Below, one piece after another: positions 52,247-61,803 of a stretch of DNA of 64,000 nt; position 1 is the first letter of the stretch; the number at the start of each line of letters is the position of its first letter. The notes under the pieces were generated by a model that saw only the letters and a program-made list of their open reading frames with translations, had not been told where the DNA came from and did not search any database. Source of the stretch: Candidatus Formimonas warabiya (lineage in GTDB: Bacteria > Bacillota > Dehalobacteriia > Dehalobacteriales > Dehalobacteriaceae). Location: positions 6,336,903 to 6,400,902 of the forward strand of contig NZ_CP017634.1 in assembly GCF_002777255.1 (NCBI RefSeq), read 5' to 3'. The position numbers and the translations under genes were made by a program.

Positions 52247-54790
52247 TTAAAAGATATCGGTCCACTTCACCAAGGGCAGCTCAAAGGTATGAGCAAAATA
52301 GGGACAGTGGGGGCGGACGCGCAGGGCATATTTTGCCGCTCCCGGTGTCATCTCTATGGTGCGACGGAACCGGTAAGTGCCGTTACCGAAATCCTCGGTC
52401 ACAGACATGGGCAAAAGGACCACGTTTTCCAGGCCGGTTTCTCCGGCCTTTTTCGTGTAAACCTCGACCACCACATCCTTTGGGGCAATGGGTCCTAAGT
52501 GAATATCGGCTTCCACCACGAGATCCGGCCCTGCCGGAAGATGGGGGGGCTGTTCCACCCGTACCGATTGAAAATCAATGCTGCACCAATTTTCCCTCAG
52601 GAGCTGTTTCAGCGTTTGGGTTTCTGCCGCTACTTGGAAATTCTGATCCGAAAACAATTTTGCCCTCTGCGAGCAGGGCAGGTAAAAGTCTTCATAATAT
52701 TCTTTTACCATTCTGTCTGTGTTAAAAAACCGGGGGATGGTACCAAGGCTCTCTTTCATATGCCTGATCCATTTTGAGGGAATACCTGCGCTCTCCTGGT
52801 AGTAGCAAGGAATAATTACCTGTTCCAGAATGTCAAAGAGGGCATGGAGGTTTTCCTCATCCTGGATGTTGTCGTTGGCAAAATCCTGCTCCGAGCCGAT
52901 GGCAAACCCGTTTTTCCCGTTATAGGCTTCCGGCCACCAGCCGTCCAGAATACTACAGTTGAGCACACCGTTCACCGCAGCCTTTTGTCCGCTGGTACCG
53001 CTGGCTTCCATGGGCCGACGGGGGGTGTTGAGCCAAAGGTCTACCCCGTGCAGCAAATGGCGGGCGGCATGCAGGTCGTAGTTTTCTACAAAGATCACCC
53101 TGCCCCGAAATCCCTCCTCTTTCTCCAAATCACATAGCTGCTTAATAATTTGCTGGCCCGGGTGGTCCGCAGGATGGGCCTTGCCGGCAAAAATCATCAC
53201 CACCGGCCGCCCCGGGCTGTTGAGCAGTTTGGCTAACCGCTCTCGATCTTTCAGCAGCAAGTTAGCCCTTTTATAGGAGGCAAAACGGCGGGCAAATCCA
53301 ATGGTTAATACCTGAGGCCCCAGTTTGTTCAAGCTTTCCCGGAGGGATTCCACAGGCTCAAAATTTCGTTTCATGCGCCGGTATAGATTGGAGCGGACAA
53401 AATGGATCATTTGGTCCTTTAGCTTTTGATGGGTTTCCCAGAGCACAGGGTCGGGAATTTGATGAATCTTTTGCCATAGGTGCGCATCGGTAAGGCGGCT
53501 TTGCCAGTCTGACCCTAAGTATTCTTCAAACAGGGCGGTCATTTCAGGGGCCGCCCAGGTTTCTAAATGCACCCCGTTGGTTACCGCATGAATAGGGATT
53601 TCTTCCCCCGGGATGTTTGGGTACAGGTCGCTGAAAAGCTCTTTACTCACCCGGGCATGCAGCCGGCTCACAGCATTGGTGTAAGAGGAGTTTGACAGGG
53701 CCAATTTCGTCATGTTGTATACGTGCCGCTGCTCATCCCAACCCAGGGAAAGAAAAGTATCCGGGTCCACTTTCATGTCGGATCGGATGTGGCATAAATA
53801 CCGGGTGATCATTTCCTGGGCAAAAACATCATGCCCGGCCGGAACAGGCGTATGGGTGGTAAAAACGGTATTGGCCTTGACTGCTTCCGCCGCGGTGAAA
53901 AAGGTAAGACCTTTTAGAACCAGTTCCCGGATCCGTTCCAGGATCAGAAAAGCCGCGTGGCCTTCGTTAATGTGCCAGACGGTGGGGGACCATCCCAACT
54001 CCCGGAGCGCTCTTACGCCGCCGATGCCTAAAATGATTTCCTGGGACAGGCGGGTAGACTGATCTCCTCCATACAATTGAGAAGTGATCCGGCGATCTTG
54101 ATCCTGATTCAAAGGAATATCCGTGTCCAGCAGGTAAAGCCGGGTCCGGCCCACTTCCTGTTGCCACACTTTTACGGAAACAGTCCTTTCCGCTACTTCG
54201 ACCGGGACCAGGAGGTGGCTGCCGTCTTGCCGGGTGCAGGGGGTGACGGGAATCTCCCGAAAGTCGATCAAGGGGTAAATCGCTTCCTGCCAGCCTTCCC
54301 GGGTAATTCTCTGCCCAAAGTAGCCGTTTTTATAGAGAAGCCCTACACCTACCAAAGGAAGCCCTAAGTCGCTGGACGACTTGCAGTGGTCTCCGGCCAG
54401 CACCCCTAAACCTCCGCTGTATACGGGGGCAGATTCGTGAATACCTAATTCTGCGGAAAAGTAGGCGACCAAAAAGGAGGAATCCTGGGGAGCGTTCTCC
54501 TTGAACCAGGTATTTCCGTTCAGGTAGTGATCAAAGCTTTCCATTACTTTATGATAGCGGGCCAGGTAGGAAGGATCGGCAGCGGCTTTTTCCAGCCTTT
54601 CCGGATATAAGTAAAGCAAAAGCTTCACCGGATTATGGTTTACTTCTTGCCACAATTGTTTGTCCAGGATGCGGAAAAGCTCTTGAGCCTCCGGATGCCA
54701 GCTGAACCAGAGGTTGTAGGCCATTTCACCAAGCCGGGAAATGTTTTCGGGGAGATCCGACATCATGGATCCGGTGCGAAAATAGGTCAT
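52247..54790 (-). CDS. glgP: Alpha-glucan (glycogen) phosphorylase
   Basis: 847 residues. Releases glucose-1-phosphate from alpha-1,4 chains. It is of the type with an N-terminal MAYNLWFSWHPEAQELFRIL region (short alpha-glucan phosphorylase family), then YFSAELGIHESAPVYSGGLG, VGLLYKNGYFGQRI, NEGHAAFLILERIREL and the pyridoxal-phosphate region PMEASGTSGQKAAVNGVLNC, in which the Lys binds the cofactor. A short beta-rich C-terminal part (residues about 740-847) follows. It converges on malQ with only 6 bp between stops. Opposite orientation allows separate control of breakdown and synthesis. Confidence 0.94.
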   Translation of the reverse strand: MTYFRTGSMMSDLPENISRLGEMAYNLWFSWHPEAQELFRILDKQLWQEVNHNPVKLLLYLYPERLEKAAADPSYLARYHKVMESFDHYLNGNTWFKENAPQDSSFLVAYFSAELGIHESAPVYSGGLGVLAGDHCKSSSDLGLPLVGVGLLYKNGYFGQRITREGWQEAIYPLIDFREIPVTPCTRQDGSHLLVPVEVAERTVSVKVWQQEVGRTRLYLLDTDIPLNQDQDRRITSQLYGGDQSTRLSQEIILGIGGVRALRELGWSPTVWHINEGHAAFLILERIRELVLKGLTFFTAAEAVKANTVFTTHTPVPAGHDVFAQEMITRYLCHIRSDMKVDPDTFLSLGWDEQRHVYNMTKLALSNSSYTNAVSRLHARVSKELFSDLYPNIPGEEIPIHAVTNGVHLETWAAPEMTALFEEYLGSDWQSRLTDAHLWQKIHQIPDPVLWETHQKLKDQMIHFVRSNLYRRMKRNFEPVESLRESLNKLGPQVLTIGFARRFASYKRANLLLKDRERLAKLLNSPGRPVVMIFAGKAHPADHPGQQIIKQLCDLEKEEGFRGRVIFVENYDLHAARHLLHGVDLWLNTPRRPMEASGTSGQKAAVNGVLNCSILDGWWPEAYNGKNGFAIGSEQDFANDNIQDEENLHALFDILEQVIIPCYYQESAGIPSKWIRHMKESLGTIPRFFNTDRMVKEYYEDFYLPCSQRAKLFSDQNFQVAAETQTLKQLLRENWCSIDFQSVRVEQPPHLPAGPDLVVEADIHLGPIAPKDVVVEVYTKKAGETGLENVVLLPMSVTEDFGNGTYRFRRTIEMTPGAAKYALRVRPHCPYFAHTFELPLVKWTDIF

Positions 54791-54944
54791 TATAAACCTC
54801 CTTAGGAGCAGAATCAGGGATTTTTACAGAAATATTATTCAGAACCTGGGCCCAATATGTGTGTTTCAGAAAAGGAATAAGGCTTGCCCGAATACCGCAC
54901 AATAAGAAAGACCGGTTACTTGGATCATCAGGGAGGGCTTGCCT

Positions 54945-55442
54945 GTGGGCGCTGCGGTAAGTGTAAAAACTCTGGTTCCTTACTGGAAAAAGCACCAGGT
55001 GAATTATGTCTTGGATTACGGGGCCGGGAACCTGAGAAACGCCTGCTTTTTACAGGAGCAGGGGTTTCAGGTGGTGGTGGCGGAGACCCCGGAACACCTG
55101 AAAAAGATCCGGGACAAAATTTCCCGGTATCATTTTCCGGAAGTCGTATCCACGATGGTTTCCTGTTTCCACATGGATGTGGATTTGGTGCTGGCCAATT
55201 TTGTGCTCAATATCATTGAAAAGGAAAAAGAACGGCAGGAGTTTGTCTCCAATGTTTACCATAATTTAAAACCGGGCGGCTTTTTTCTTGCCGAAGTAAA
55301 AGAAAAAGGGAAGGGACGTCCAGGAAAAGGATTTTCGGAAGAGGAACTGGATACCCTCGTCATGGCCTGGGCTTTTCAAAAGACTATGGTTCTGCGCCGG
55401 AGAGGATTACTGGGCGTGTTATATTGTAAGATTTTCCATTGA
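54945..55442 (+). CDS. Small class I SAM-dependent methyltransferase
   Basis: 165 residues from GTG 54945, 8 nt after GGGAGG (a TTG at 54939 is closer than usual). SAM-binding motif I VNYVLDYGAGNLRNACFLQE, motif II-like VVVAETPEH, then VDLVLANFVLNIIEKEKERQ and LKPGGFFLAEVKE. Substrate unknown. Divergent from glgP and followed by its own terminator. Confidence 0.8.
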   Translation: MGAAVSVKTLVPYWKKHQVNYVLDYGAGNLRNACFLQEQGFQVVVAETPEHLKKIRDKISRYHFPEVVSTMVSCFHMDVDLVLANFVLNIIEKEKERQEFVSNVYHNLKPGGFFLAEVKEKGKGRPGKGFSEEELDTLVMAWAFQKTMVLRRRGLLGVLYCKIFH

Positions 55443-55545
55443 CAGATCCGCCATTCCCGTATATGCTAAAAGAAGAATGGTAGGAATTAAACCCCAAGTA
55501 AAACAGTAGGAGGGTTAGGACGGCAGCAGTAGGTGAAATGATCAA

Positions 55546-55572
55546 CACACCTGTCGTGGTGTGCTTTTTTAT
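55546..55572 (+). terminator. Terminator after the methyltransferase
   Basis: CACACC (55546-55551) pairs with GGTGTG (55558-55563), followed by C and six T. Confidence 0.8.
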
Positions 55573-55623
55573 TCTACCACTTGGCCCTAAAAGCATCAGG
55601 TGAAAAAATTACTTTTTCCCTTA

Positions 55624-55653
55624 TTGCTAAGACACAAAATTTTATGATAAAAT
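55624..55653 (+). promoter_or_regulatory. Promoter of the T-box transcript
   Basis: TTGCTA (55624-55629), 18-bp spacer, TAAAAT (55648-55653), about 30 bp before Stem I. Confidence 0.5.
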
Positions 55654-55679
55654 ATCTTTAACTTCATAAATAAAAGGTC

Positions 55680-56040
55680 ATGACGGAGACAAGTAAGTTA
55701 ATGGGTACTTTTACAGGGAATAGATGCCAGAGGCTGAAAGCATCTTAAAGTGAAGTTAACCGAAATTCCCTCCGGAACTGCACAGTGAACCTCTAAAGAT
55801 TTCTTTAGAGTTGTAGTTGTTGTCGGGTTTTTCCCGTTACAGAAAAGGGGTATCGGGTAGCAGTACTCTGTACTTATGTAAACCATAGGGTGGTTATTGG
55901 CTTTTTGTCCTTAAGGGCAAAAAGCTTTTTCATTTTAATGGTTTAACTGCCATCCCTGTACCTTATGAGTGGGTTTTAACCAATTTGGGTGGTACCGCGG
56001 TGCACTTTCCGTCCCTTCAACGGAGAGTGCTTTTTTTATT
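55680..56040 (+). promoter_or_regulatory. T-box riboswitch with terminator, upstream of the ABC importer
   Basis: T-box leader senses uncharged tRNA. Stem I closes with CGGAG (55684-55688) and CTCCG (55770-55774), with the AAGTAA loop motif near 55691 and AGAGGCTGAAAGCATC at the distal end. The T-box sequence TGGGTGGTACCGCGG is at 55986-56000, followed by the terminator GCACTTTCCGT with ACGGAGAGTGC and a T run (56003-56038). A further hairpin with poly-T tail (GCTTTTTG and CAAAAAGC, about 55910-55940) may be Stem III. The specifier is uncertain: the usual GAA-NNN position reads GAA-ATT (Ile), not UGG (Trp). Confidence 0.9.
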
Positions 56041-56066
56041 GTAAAAAAAATAAGGGGAGAATGAAA

Positions 56067-57068
56067 ATGAAAAGAATTGTTTGGCTGATGAGCTTGATCA
56101 TGGTATTGGCGTTTGCTGCTGTAGGGTGTGGGACAAAGACAGATGAGGCGGCAAGTACAGGGACCGGGGAAGAAAAAAGTTTAAAACTGGGGATCATCCA
56201 GATTGTGGAACATCCGGCTCTTGATGCATCCCGCCAGGGTTTCTTGGATGTACTAGGGGAAAACGGATATAAAGAGGGAGAAAATCTCACTGTGGATTAT
56301 CAAAACGCTCAGGGAGACCAGTCTAATCTAAAAACCATTGCCACCAAGTTTGTCACAGACCAGGCAGATATGGTACTGGCTATCGCAACTCCATCTGCCA
56401 TTGCCATGGCCAGTGAGACAACAGAGATTCCTATCTTAATCACGGCGGTGACGGATCCGGTAGCGGCAAAATTGGTGCAGAGCAATGAACATCCCGGCGG
56501 CAACGTTACCGGTACAAACGATATGACGCCCATCAAAGAGCAGTTTGATCTGCTTAAAAAGATTGTGCCGGATGCTAAAAAGGTCGGGGTTATCTACAAT
56601 TCCAGTGAAGTAAATTCCCAGGTACAGGTTGAGATGGCGAAAGGGGTGGCCCAAGATTTAGGGATGGAAATAGTAGAGGCTACTGTGACCGGTAGTGCTG
56701 AAGTGATGCAGGTATCTCAATCATTAGTGGGAAAAGTCGATGCCATGTATGTACCGGGCGATAATGTGGTGGCATCTTCTATTGCCAGTGTTGTTTCCGT
56801 TGCAGAAAAGAATAAGCTGCCCCTGATTGTAAGTGAACGTGGCATGGTTGACGGTGGCGCATTAGGGACAATTGGCATTGATTATTACAAACTGGGACGC
56901 CAGACCGGTGAAATGGCGTTAAGAGTGATAAATGGGGAAAAACCTGCGGAAATGCCGATCGAAAGCCTGAAGGATATTGATATTGTCATTAACCAGGGCG
57001 CCGCGGACCGCATGGGCGTGACGGTTCCCCAGGAAATTCTGGATCAGGCCAAGGAAGTAATTAAATAA
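56067..57068 (+). CDS. ABC transporter substrate-binding lipoprotein (TrpX-like)
   Basis: 333 residues from ATG 56067 (GGGGAG 7 nt upstream). Lipoprotein signal with FAAVGC (Cys about residue 20), then the ABC_sub_bind fold: LKLGIIQIVEHPALDASRQG, TKFVTDQADMVLAIATPSAI, ITAVTDPVAAKLV, VGVIYNSSEVNSQVQVEMAK, DAMYVPGDNVVASSIASVV and LGTIGIDYYKLGRQTGEMAL. This family is the binding protein of T-box-regulated amino acid importers predicted for tryptophan (TrpXYZ). First gene behind the T-box terminator, followed by permease and ATPase. Confidence 0.9.
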   Translation: MKRIVWLMSLIMVLAFAAVGCGTKTDEAASTGTGEEKSLKLGIIQIVEHPALDASRQGFLDVLGENGYKEGENLTVDYQNAQGDQSNLKTIATKFVTDQADMVLAIATPSAIAMASETTEIPILITAVTDPVAAKLVQSNEHPGGNVTGTNDMTPIKEQFDLLKKIVPDAKKVGVIYNSSEVNSQVQVEMAKGVAQDLGMEIVEATVTGSAEVMQVSQSLVGKVDAMYVPGDNVVASSIASVVSVAEKNKLPLIVSERGMVDGGALGTIGIDYYKLGRQTGEMALRVINGEKPAEMPIESLKDIDIVINQGAADRMGVTVPQEILDQAKEVIK

Positions 57069-57091
57069 AACGGATGAGGATGACACCTTAA

Positions 57092-57994
57092 ATGTATGTG
57101 ACAATTTTTTTGGGGACAATTGAACAAGGGCTGCTCTGGTCAATCATGGTTTTGGGCCTGTACATGACCTTCCGGGTGCTGGACTATGCAGACCTGACGG
57201 TAGACGGCAGTTTCGCTCTGGGTGCTGCTGTGGCAGCAAGGCTGATCTTTGGCGGGCATGACCCATGGACGGCAACTTTGTTAGCCATTGTTGCGGGTGC
57301 GGTCGCCGGGATGATTACCGGAATCTTGCACACCCAGTTTCGCATTGCACCGCTGTTGTCCGGTATTCTCAGTATGATCGCCCTCTACTCCATTAACCTG
57401 CGCATTATGGGAAAAGCCAATATTTCCTTGCTGCGCCTGGATACGGTGATGAGCAAAATCACGGCGATCGGTGTACCGGAACAATGGGCCGTGCTGGTGA
57501 TTGGCGTGCTCGTTGCCGTCTTGGCAGTGGTGATCTTATGGCTATTTTTGAATACCGAAATGGGCTTTGCCATGCGGGCCACCGGTGATAATGCCCAGAT
57601 GATCAGAAGCCTCGGTGTGAACACGAACCGGATCAAAATCATCGGCCTCAGCCTTAGCAACGCCCTGGTAGCCCTATCGGGTGCCTTGGTAGCGCAATAT
57701 CAGAGTTTTGCCGACGTGGGCATGGGGATTGGTACGATTGTGGTAGGGTTGGCTTCCGTGATCATTGGTGAAGTGCTGTTTGGCACCAAAAGCATCATGC
57801 GGACCTTGATTGCCGTTGTATTAGGGTCTTTAGTGTACCGGATTGTGGTAGCGGTGGTGCTCCAATTGGGCTTGAACCCTACCGATCTGCGCCTGTTTAC
57901 GGCATTAATTGTTACTGTGGCCTTAGCATCTCCCATTCTGAAAGGGAAGGTGCAGAGCTGGGTTGCCTCCGGAAAGGGTGAGAAAAGTGCTTAA
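57092..57994 (+). CDS. ABC transporter permease (TrpY-like, branched-chain type)
   Basis: 300 residues, about eight hydrophobic spans. QGLLWSIMVLGLYMTFRVLD and DLTVDGSFALGAAVAARLIF at the N-terminus and GFAMRATGDNAQMIRSLGVN (ATPase-coupling loop) are typical of BPD_transp_2 permeases that accompany this type of binding protein. GAGGATG precedes the ATG. The 3' end overlaps the ATPase start by 8 bp. Confidence 0.92.
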   Translation: MYVTIFLGTIEQGLLWSIMVLGLYMTFRVLDYADLTVDGSFALGAAVAARLIFGGHDPWTATLLAIVAGAVAGMITGILHTQFRIAPLLSGILSMIALYSINLRIMGKANISLLRLDTVMSKITAIGVPEQWAVLVIGVLVAVLAVVILWLFLNTEMGFAMRATGDNAQMIRSLGVNTNRIKIIGLSLSNALVALSGALVAQYQSFADVGMGIGTIVVGLASVIIGEVLFGTKSIMRTLIAVVLGSLVYRIVVAVVLQLGLNPTDLRLFTALIVTVALASPILKGKVQSWVASGKGEKSA

Positions 57995-58781
57995 GGTAAA
58001 AAATATTTGTAAAACCTTTAATCCAGGAAGTATCAATGAAAAATGTGCCTTAAACAGAGTAGACCTGTTCCTGGAACCCGGGGATTTTGTCACAATTATC
58101 GGCGGGAACGGGGCCGGGAAATCTACCCTGCTCAATATTATTGCCGGTGTTTTTCCGGTGGACCGGGGTACCATTGTACTGGACGGTATCGCTGTGAACA
58201 ACAGCCGGGAGCATGAAAGGGCCAAATTCATTGGGCGGGTGTTTCAGGATCCCATGATGGGTACGGCAGCTTCTATGACGATAGAAGAAAACCTTGCCAT
58301 GGCATTGCGCCGCGGCAAGAGCAGAGGTTTGCGCTGGGGCATCACCCGGCAAGAGCAGGATTTTTTCCGGGAGCATTTGGCTCAGTTGGAACTGGGCCTG
58401 GAGAACCGTCTCAAAGCCAAGGTAGGCTTACTGTCGGGCGGCCAACGCCAAGCGCTGACCTTACTCATGGCCACCATCGTCAGCCCCAAATTGCTTTTGC
58501 TGGATGAACACTCAGCCGCTTTGGACCCCAAAACCGCCTCTAAAGTGCTGGAGCTGACGCAAAAAATTGTCAATGGCCATTCCCTGACCACGCTGATGGT
58601 CACCCATAATATGCGGGATGCCCTTAAATACGGAAACCGGACCATTATGATGCACGAGGGACAGATCATCCTGGATCTGGCGGGCCGGGAAAAGCAAAAT
58701 ACCTGTGTGGAAGACTTGCTGAAGATGTTTGAACGGGCCAGCGGGGATACCATAGACAACGACCGGATGCTGCTGGCGTAA
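57987..58781 (+). CDS. ABC transporter ATP-binding protein (TrpZ-like)
   Basis: 264 residues from GTG 57987 (GGGTGAG upstream, inside the permease end). Walker A IGGNGAGKSTLLNIIAG, Q-loop GRVFQDPMMG, signature LLSGGQRQALTLLMA, Walker B LLLLDEHSAALDP and switch His LMVTHNMRDALK are all present. It energises the importer of the two preceding genes. A weak terminator follows. Confidence 0.93.
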   Translation: MLKVKNICKTFNPGSINEKCALNRVDLFLEPGDFVTIIGGNGAGKSTLLNIIAGVFPVDRGTIVLDGIAVNNSREHERAKFIGRVFQDPMMGTAASMTIEENLAMALRRGKSRGLRWGITRQEQDFFREHLAQLELGLENRLKAKVGLLSGGQRQALTLLMATIVSPKLLLLDEHSAALDPKTASKVLELTQKIVNGHSLTTLMVTHNMRDALKYGNRTIMMHEGQIILDLAGREKQNTCVEDLLKMFERASGDTIDNDRMLLA

Positions 58782-58804
58782 GGAAAGGATATGCTCAGAT
58801 GATG

Positions 58805-58848
58805 TTAACCCTCAAAGAGGCACAGCAAGTGTTTGGGGGTTAATTTTT
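58805..58848 (+). terminator. Weak terminator between the ABC operon and the MttB-like gene
   Basis: TTAACCC (58805-58811) pairs with GGGTTAA (58837-58843), followed by five T. Read-through into the MttB-like gene is possible. Confidence 0.5.
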
Positions 58849-58873
58849 GCGGAAAGAGAGGAGTGCATAAAAA

Positions 58874-60319
58874 TTGGACGACAATTTTGTGAGACGGCAA
58901 ACAATAGGCATGGGGGCCATGACCCAACAGGAAAAAGAACGTTTGCATGCAGCCTGCTTAGAAGTGCTGGAAAGAGTAGGCGTGCAATTTTACGATGAGG
59001 AAGCCCTGAAAATCCTAAAAGACCATGGCGCGCAAGTTGATGGGGAAGTTGCCAGGATTTCCCCTAAGATGATTGAAGAAGCGATTGAAAGTGCGCCCGG
59101 ACGGGTCGTGATTTATGACCGCAACGGTGCGGAAAAGATGTCCCTGGAAAAAGGAAGCTTCTATTTCGGCACCGGATCGGATACGCCTTATGTGCAAGAT
59201 TTTGAAACCAATCAGGTCAGGAGAGCTGTCCTGCAAGATACCATAAACGGAACAATTGTGGCGGATGCCTTGCCTAATATAGACTTTATCATGTCCATGG
59301 GCTTAGCCTCAGATGCCCCGGTACCCATATCGGACATTCACCAGTTCGTGGCCATGCTGAGAAATTCCACCAAGCCGATTATTGTTACGGCCCATGATGA
59401 GATTAACACCAAAACCATGATTGAGATCGATGAACTGGTGATTGGCTGCCCTATCGGTGAAAAACCAAATCTGATGCTGTACAATGAGCCCAGTTCGCCC
59501 TTGCGTCACGCCAGGGAGGTTGCTCAAAAGGCCATTCTTGCCGCCGATACCGGCATGCCGATTACCTATGTTCCCGCCACCATGATCGGCGGCGCGTCTC
59601 CCATTACAGTCGCAGGGGGACTGGTCGTTGCTGTCTGTGAATTGTTGAGCGGCCTTGTTTTACACCAGTGCCGGCGTCCCGGGGCTCCTTTTATTTTTGG
59701 CGGTGCGGCCACTCCTTTGGATATGAAGACCGGAAGCTGCTGCTATAATGCGCCTGAAGGGCATTTGAATGCCGTTTATCTGGCGGAAATGGGCCGGTAT
59801 TATGACCTGCCCCTCTTTACCTGGGGGGGCAGTTCCGATGCCATTACCTTTGACCAGCAGGCCTCCATGGAAGCTATGTTTTCCCTCTTGATCAATGCCA
59901 TGAACGGAGGAAACCTGATTCACGACGTGGGATTCTTAGGGCAGGGAATGGTCTATTCCATTGACTCTTTGGTGGCCTGTCATGAGATGATCGGCCTGGT
60001 GAAACGGCTGATCCGGGGTATTGATTTGAGTGATGAAAAACTGCTGGTCGACACCATTTGTCAGGTAGGCATTGGCGGGAGCTTCCTGCAGGAGGACACC
60101 ACCGCCCGGTATTTCCGGGAAGAAATCTGGCTGCCGGAGTTGATTAACCGGGATAACATTCATAATGTTTTGGCCGGCGGGGGCAGCTTTGCGGAAAACA
60201 TTAAGAAAAAGATCAAAAAGATCATGACGCGGCATAAGCCGGTTCCCATTCCTAAAGAGATCGATCAAAAAATTACTGCGATCATGAAGAGTATCGAGAA
60301 CAGGGAATTAAGTTTTTAA
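58874..60319 (+). CDS. MttB-family methyltransferase, non-pyrrolysine
   Basis: 481 residues, trimethylamine methyltransferase superfamily. It reads without any in-frame amber codon, so it is of the non-Pyl group (for example MtgB for glycine betaine), which demethylates quaternary amines to a corrinoid protein. Seen: ACLEVLERVGVQFYDEEALK, YFGTGSDTPYVQDFETNQVR, IIVTAHDEINTKTMIEIDEL, PITVAGGLVVAVCELLSGLV, GHLNAVYLAEMGRYYDLPLF and HDVGFLGQGMVYSIDSLVAC. TTG start with GAGAGGAG upstream. No corrinoid protein or reactivase gene is adjacent; proximity to the T-box ABC genes may be chance or shared transcription. Confidence 0.85.
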   Translation: MDDNFVRRQTIGMGAMTQQEKERLHAACLEVLERVGVQFYDEEALKILKDHGAQVDGEVARISPKMIEEAIESAPGRVVIYDRNGAEKMSLEKGSFYFGTGSDTPYVQDFETNQVRRAVLQDTINGTIVADALPNIDFIMSMGLASDAPVPISDIHQFVAMLRNSTKPIIVTAHDEINTKTMIEIDELVIGCPIGEKPNLMLYNEPSSPLRHAREVAQKAILAADTGMPITYVPATMIGGASPITVAGGLVVAVCELLSGLVLHQCRRPGAPFIFGGAATPLDMKTGSCCYNAPEGHLNAVYLAEMGRYYDLPLFTWGGSSDAITFDQQASMEAMFSLLINAMNGGNLIHDVGFLGQGMVYSIDSLVACHEMIGLVKRLIRGIDLSDEKLLVDTICQVGIGGSFLQEDTTARYFREEIWLPELINRDNIHNVLAGGGSFAENIKKKIKKIMTRHKPVPIPKEIDQKITAIMKSIENRELSF

Positions 60320-60353
60320 TGATTAAGAAAGAATATTTGCTGTACGAGCAACC

Positions 60354-61550
60354 CTAGGCCGGCAACTTAGCCCGCTTAGGGTTGATTTTTTTGACCGGTT
60401 CTTCCTTCTGCTTCATCGCAGGAATCAGCCTTGAAGCAATAAAGGCAATGATTGGTACGGTTAAGATCACGCCCAAGCTTCCGGATAACCCTTGGAAGAA
60501 TTCGATGCCGATCAGATTCATATTGATCAGTTGATAATAGGACACGTTATACGAATAGATCAAAATGAGCGTATTGAGGGAGGTGCCTGTAAAAGCAAGA
60601 ATAAGCGTGTTGGACATGGTTCCCATGGTATCTCGCCCCACATTTAGTCCGGATAAAAAAAGTTCCTTACTCTTGAGCTTGGGATTGGACAGATGGACTT
60701 CCTGAACCGCCGAGGCGATGGATATGCTGATATCCATGATGGCGCCGAGGGAGGAAATCAGAATACCGGAAAAGAGCAGCTCAGGTACATGCAGGTTGGT
60801 CTTTGAGGCAATCAGGATTAATGATTCGGCTTCCGGGGAATTGAGCCCTGAGATATGGGTCAGGGAACCAATTGCCACGGCAGCGGAACCGGCAAGGACA
60901 ATCCCCAGCGCTGTGCCAAGGATGGCGGAAATTGATTTGGACGTCCAACCGTTCAATAAAATGAGGGTGATACAGGTGGAGAGTAGAACAACTAACACAG
61001 AAGCCCAAATGGGTGAGTATCCCCGATATAACATCGGTATAAACAAAAAAAGGATACAGACGAAGGTTAATATCAGAGCTAAAACAGAAAGTAACCCCTT
61101 CTTTCCCCCGATCCCCCATAATCCGGCCAGGAATAAAAAGGTAAAGCCATATAAGATCGGCGCTCTGTCATAATTATAGACGGAAACCTGGGTATGCTCG
61201 GCGCCGGCAGAATCAATGTTTACAATGATAGACATGCCTTCTTTGGCAAGCACATTGTAATAATTACTTAAATAATTTTTTACAGGATGAACCTCTCCCT
61301 GATGCTTTCCCGTGAGAATCTTCACTTCCAGATCCTGAGTGCCCCGGTACAACCCGCCTAAGGCAGCCTCACGATTCAGCGACTCGCTAAGGACCTTGAG
61401 AACCTTTGCCTTTTCATATTTTACATCGGTGACCGCGCCGGATAGATTCCGCTGTGCCTGGTCACCGGTGTTAAAAAAATAAAGGAAGGTGAAAAAAAGA
61501 AGACAGATGACGACGGATAGCGTTATTTTAAAATTCTTTGCATGCTTCAT
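60354..61550 (-). CDS. YibE/F-family membrane protein
   Basis: 398 residues. An N-terminal span and an extracytoplasmic beta-type domain (VKYEKAKVLKVLSE, ..GEVHPVKNYLSNYYNVLAKE) precede seven or eight spans with the YibE/F core (FVCILFLFIPMLYRGYSPIW, GILISSLGAIMDISISIASA, GRDTMGTMSNTLILAFTGTS). Function unknown in general; the polar GAIMDISISI and DTMGTMSNT segments look like a transport path. GGGGTG precedes the ATG. Converges with the MttB-like gene. Confidence 0.88.
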   Translation of the reverse strand: MKHAKNFKITLSVVICLLFFTFLYFFNTGDQAQRNLSGAVTDVKYEKAKVLKVLSESLNREAALGGLYRGTQDLEVKILTGKHQGEVHPVKNYLSNYYNVLAKEGMSIIVNIDSAGAEHTQVSVYNYDRAPILYGFTFLFLAGLWGIGGKKGLLSVLALILTFVCILFLFIPMLYRGYSPIWASVLVVLLSTCITLILLNGWTSKSISAILGTALGIVLAGSAAVAIGSLTHISGLNSPEAESLILIASKTNLHVPELLFSGILISSLGAIMDISISIASAVQEVHLSNPKLKSKELFLSGLNVGRDTMGTMSNTLILAFTGTSLNTLILIYSYNVSYYQLINMNLIGIEFFQGLSGSLGVILTVPIIAFIASRLIPAMKQKEEPVKKINPKRAKLPA

Positions 61551-61803
61551 TTAGCACCCCTTCTTTATCTCGTGATTTAAGCATGCCATATTATACACTT
61601 ATTCCAAAATAACACCATGTAGATGATGTTAAAACAATGTTAAAAATTGTCATGAGCGACTGGGATCCAGACGGCTAAAAATTAACAAAGTCAAGGATTT
61701 TTTACCTATTTTTAACAGTTACAGAGCGATTGTTTAACATGCAATTGATATGCTTTATGGAAGAAAGATACAAAACGCTTTGGGGAGGGAGGGAGAAGAA
61801 AGA

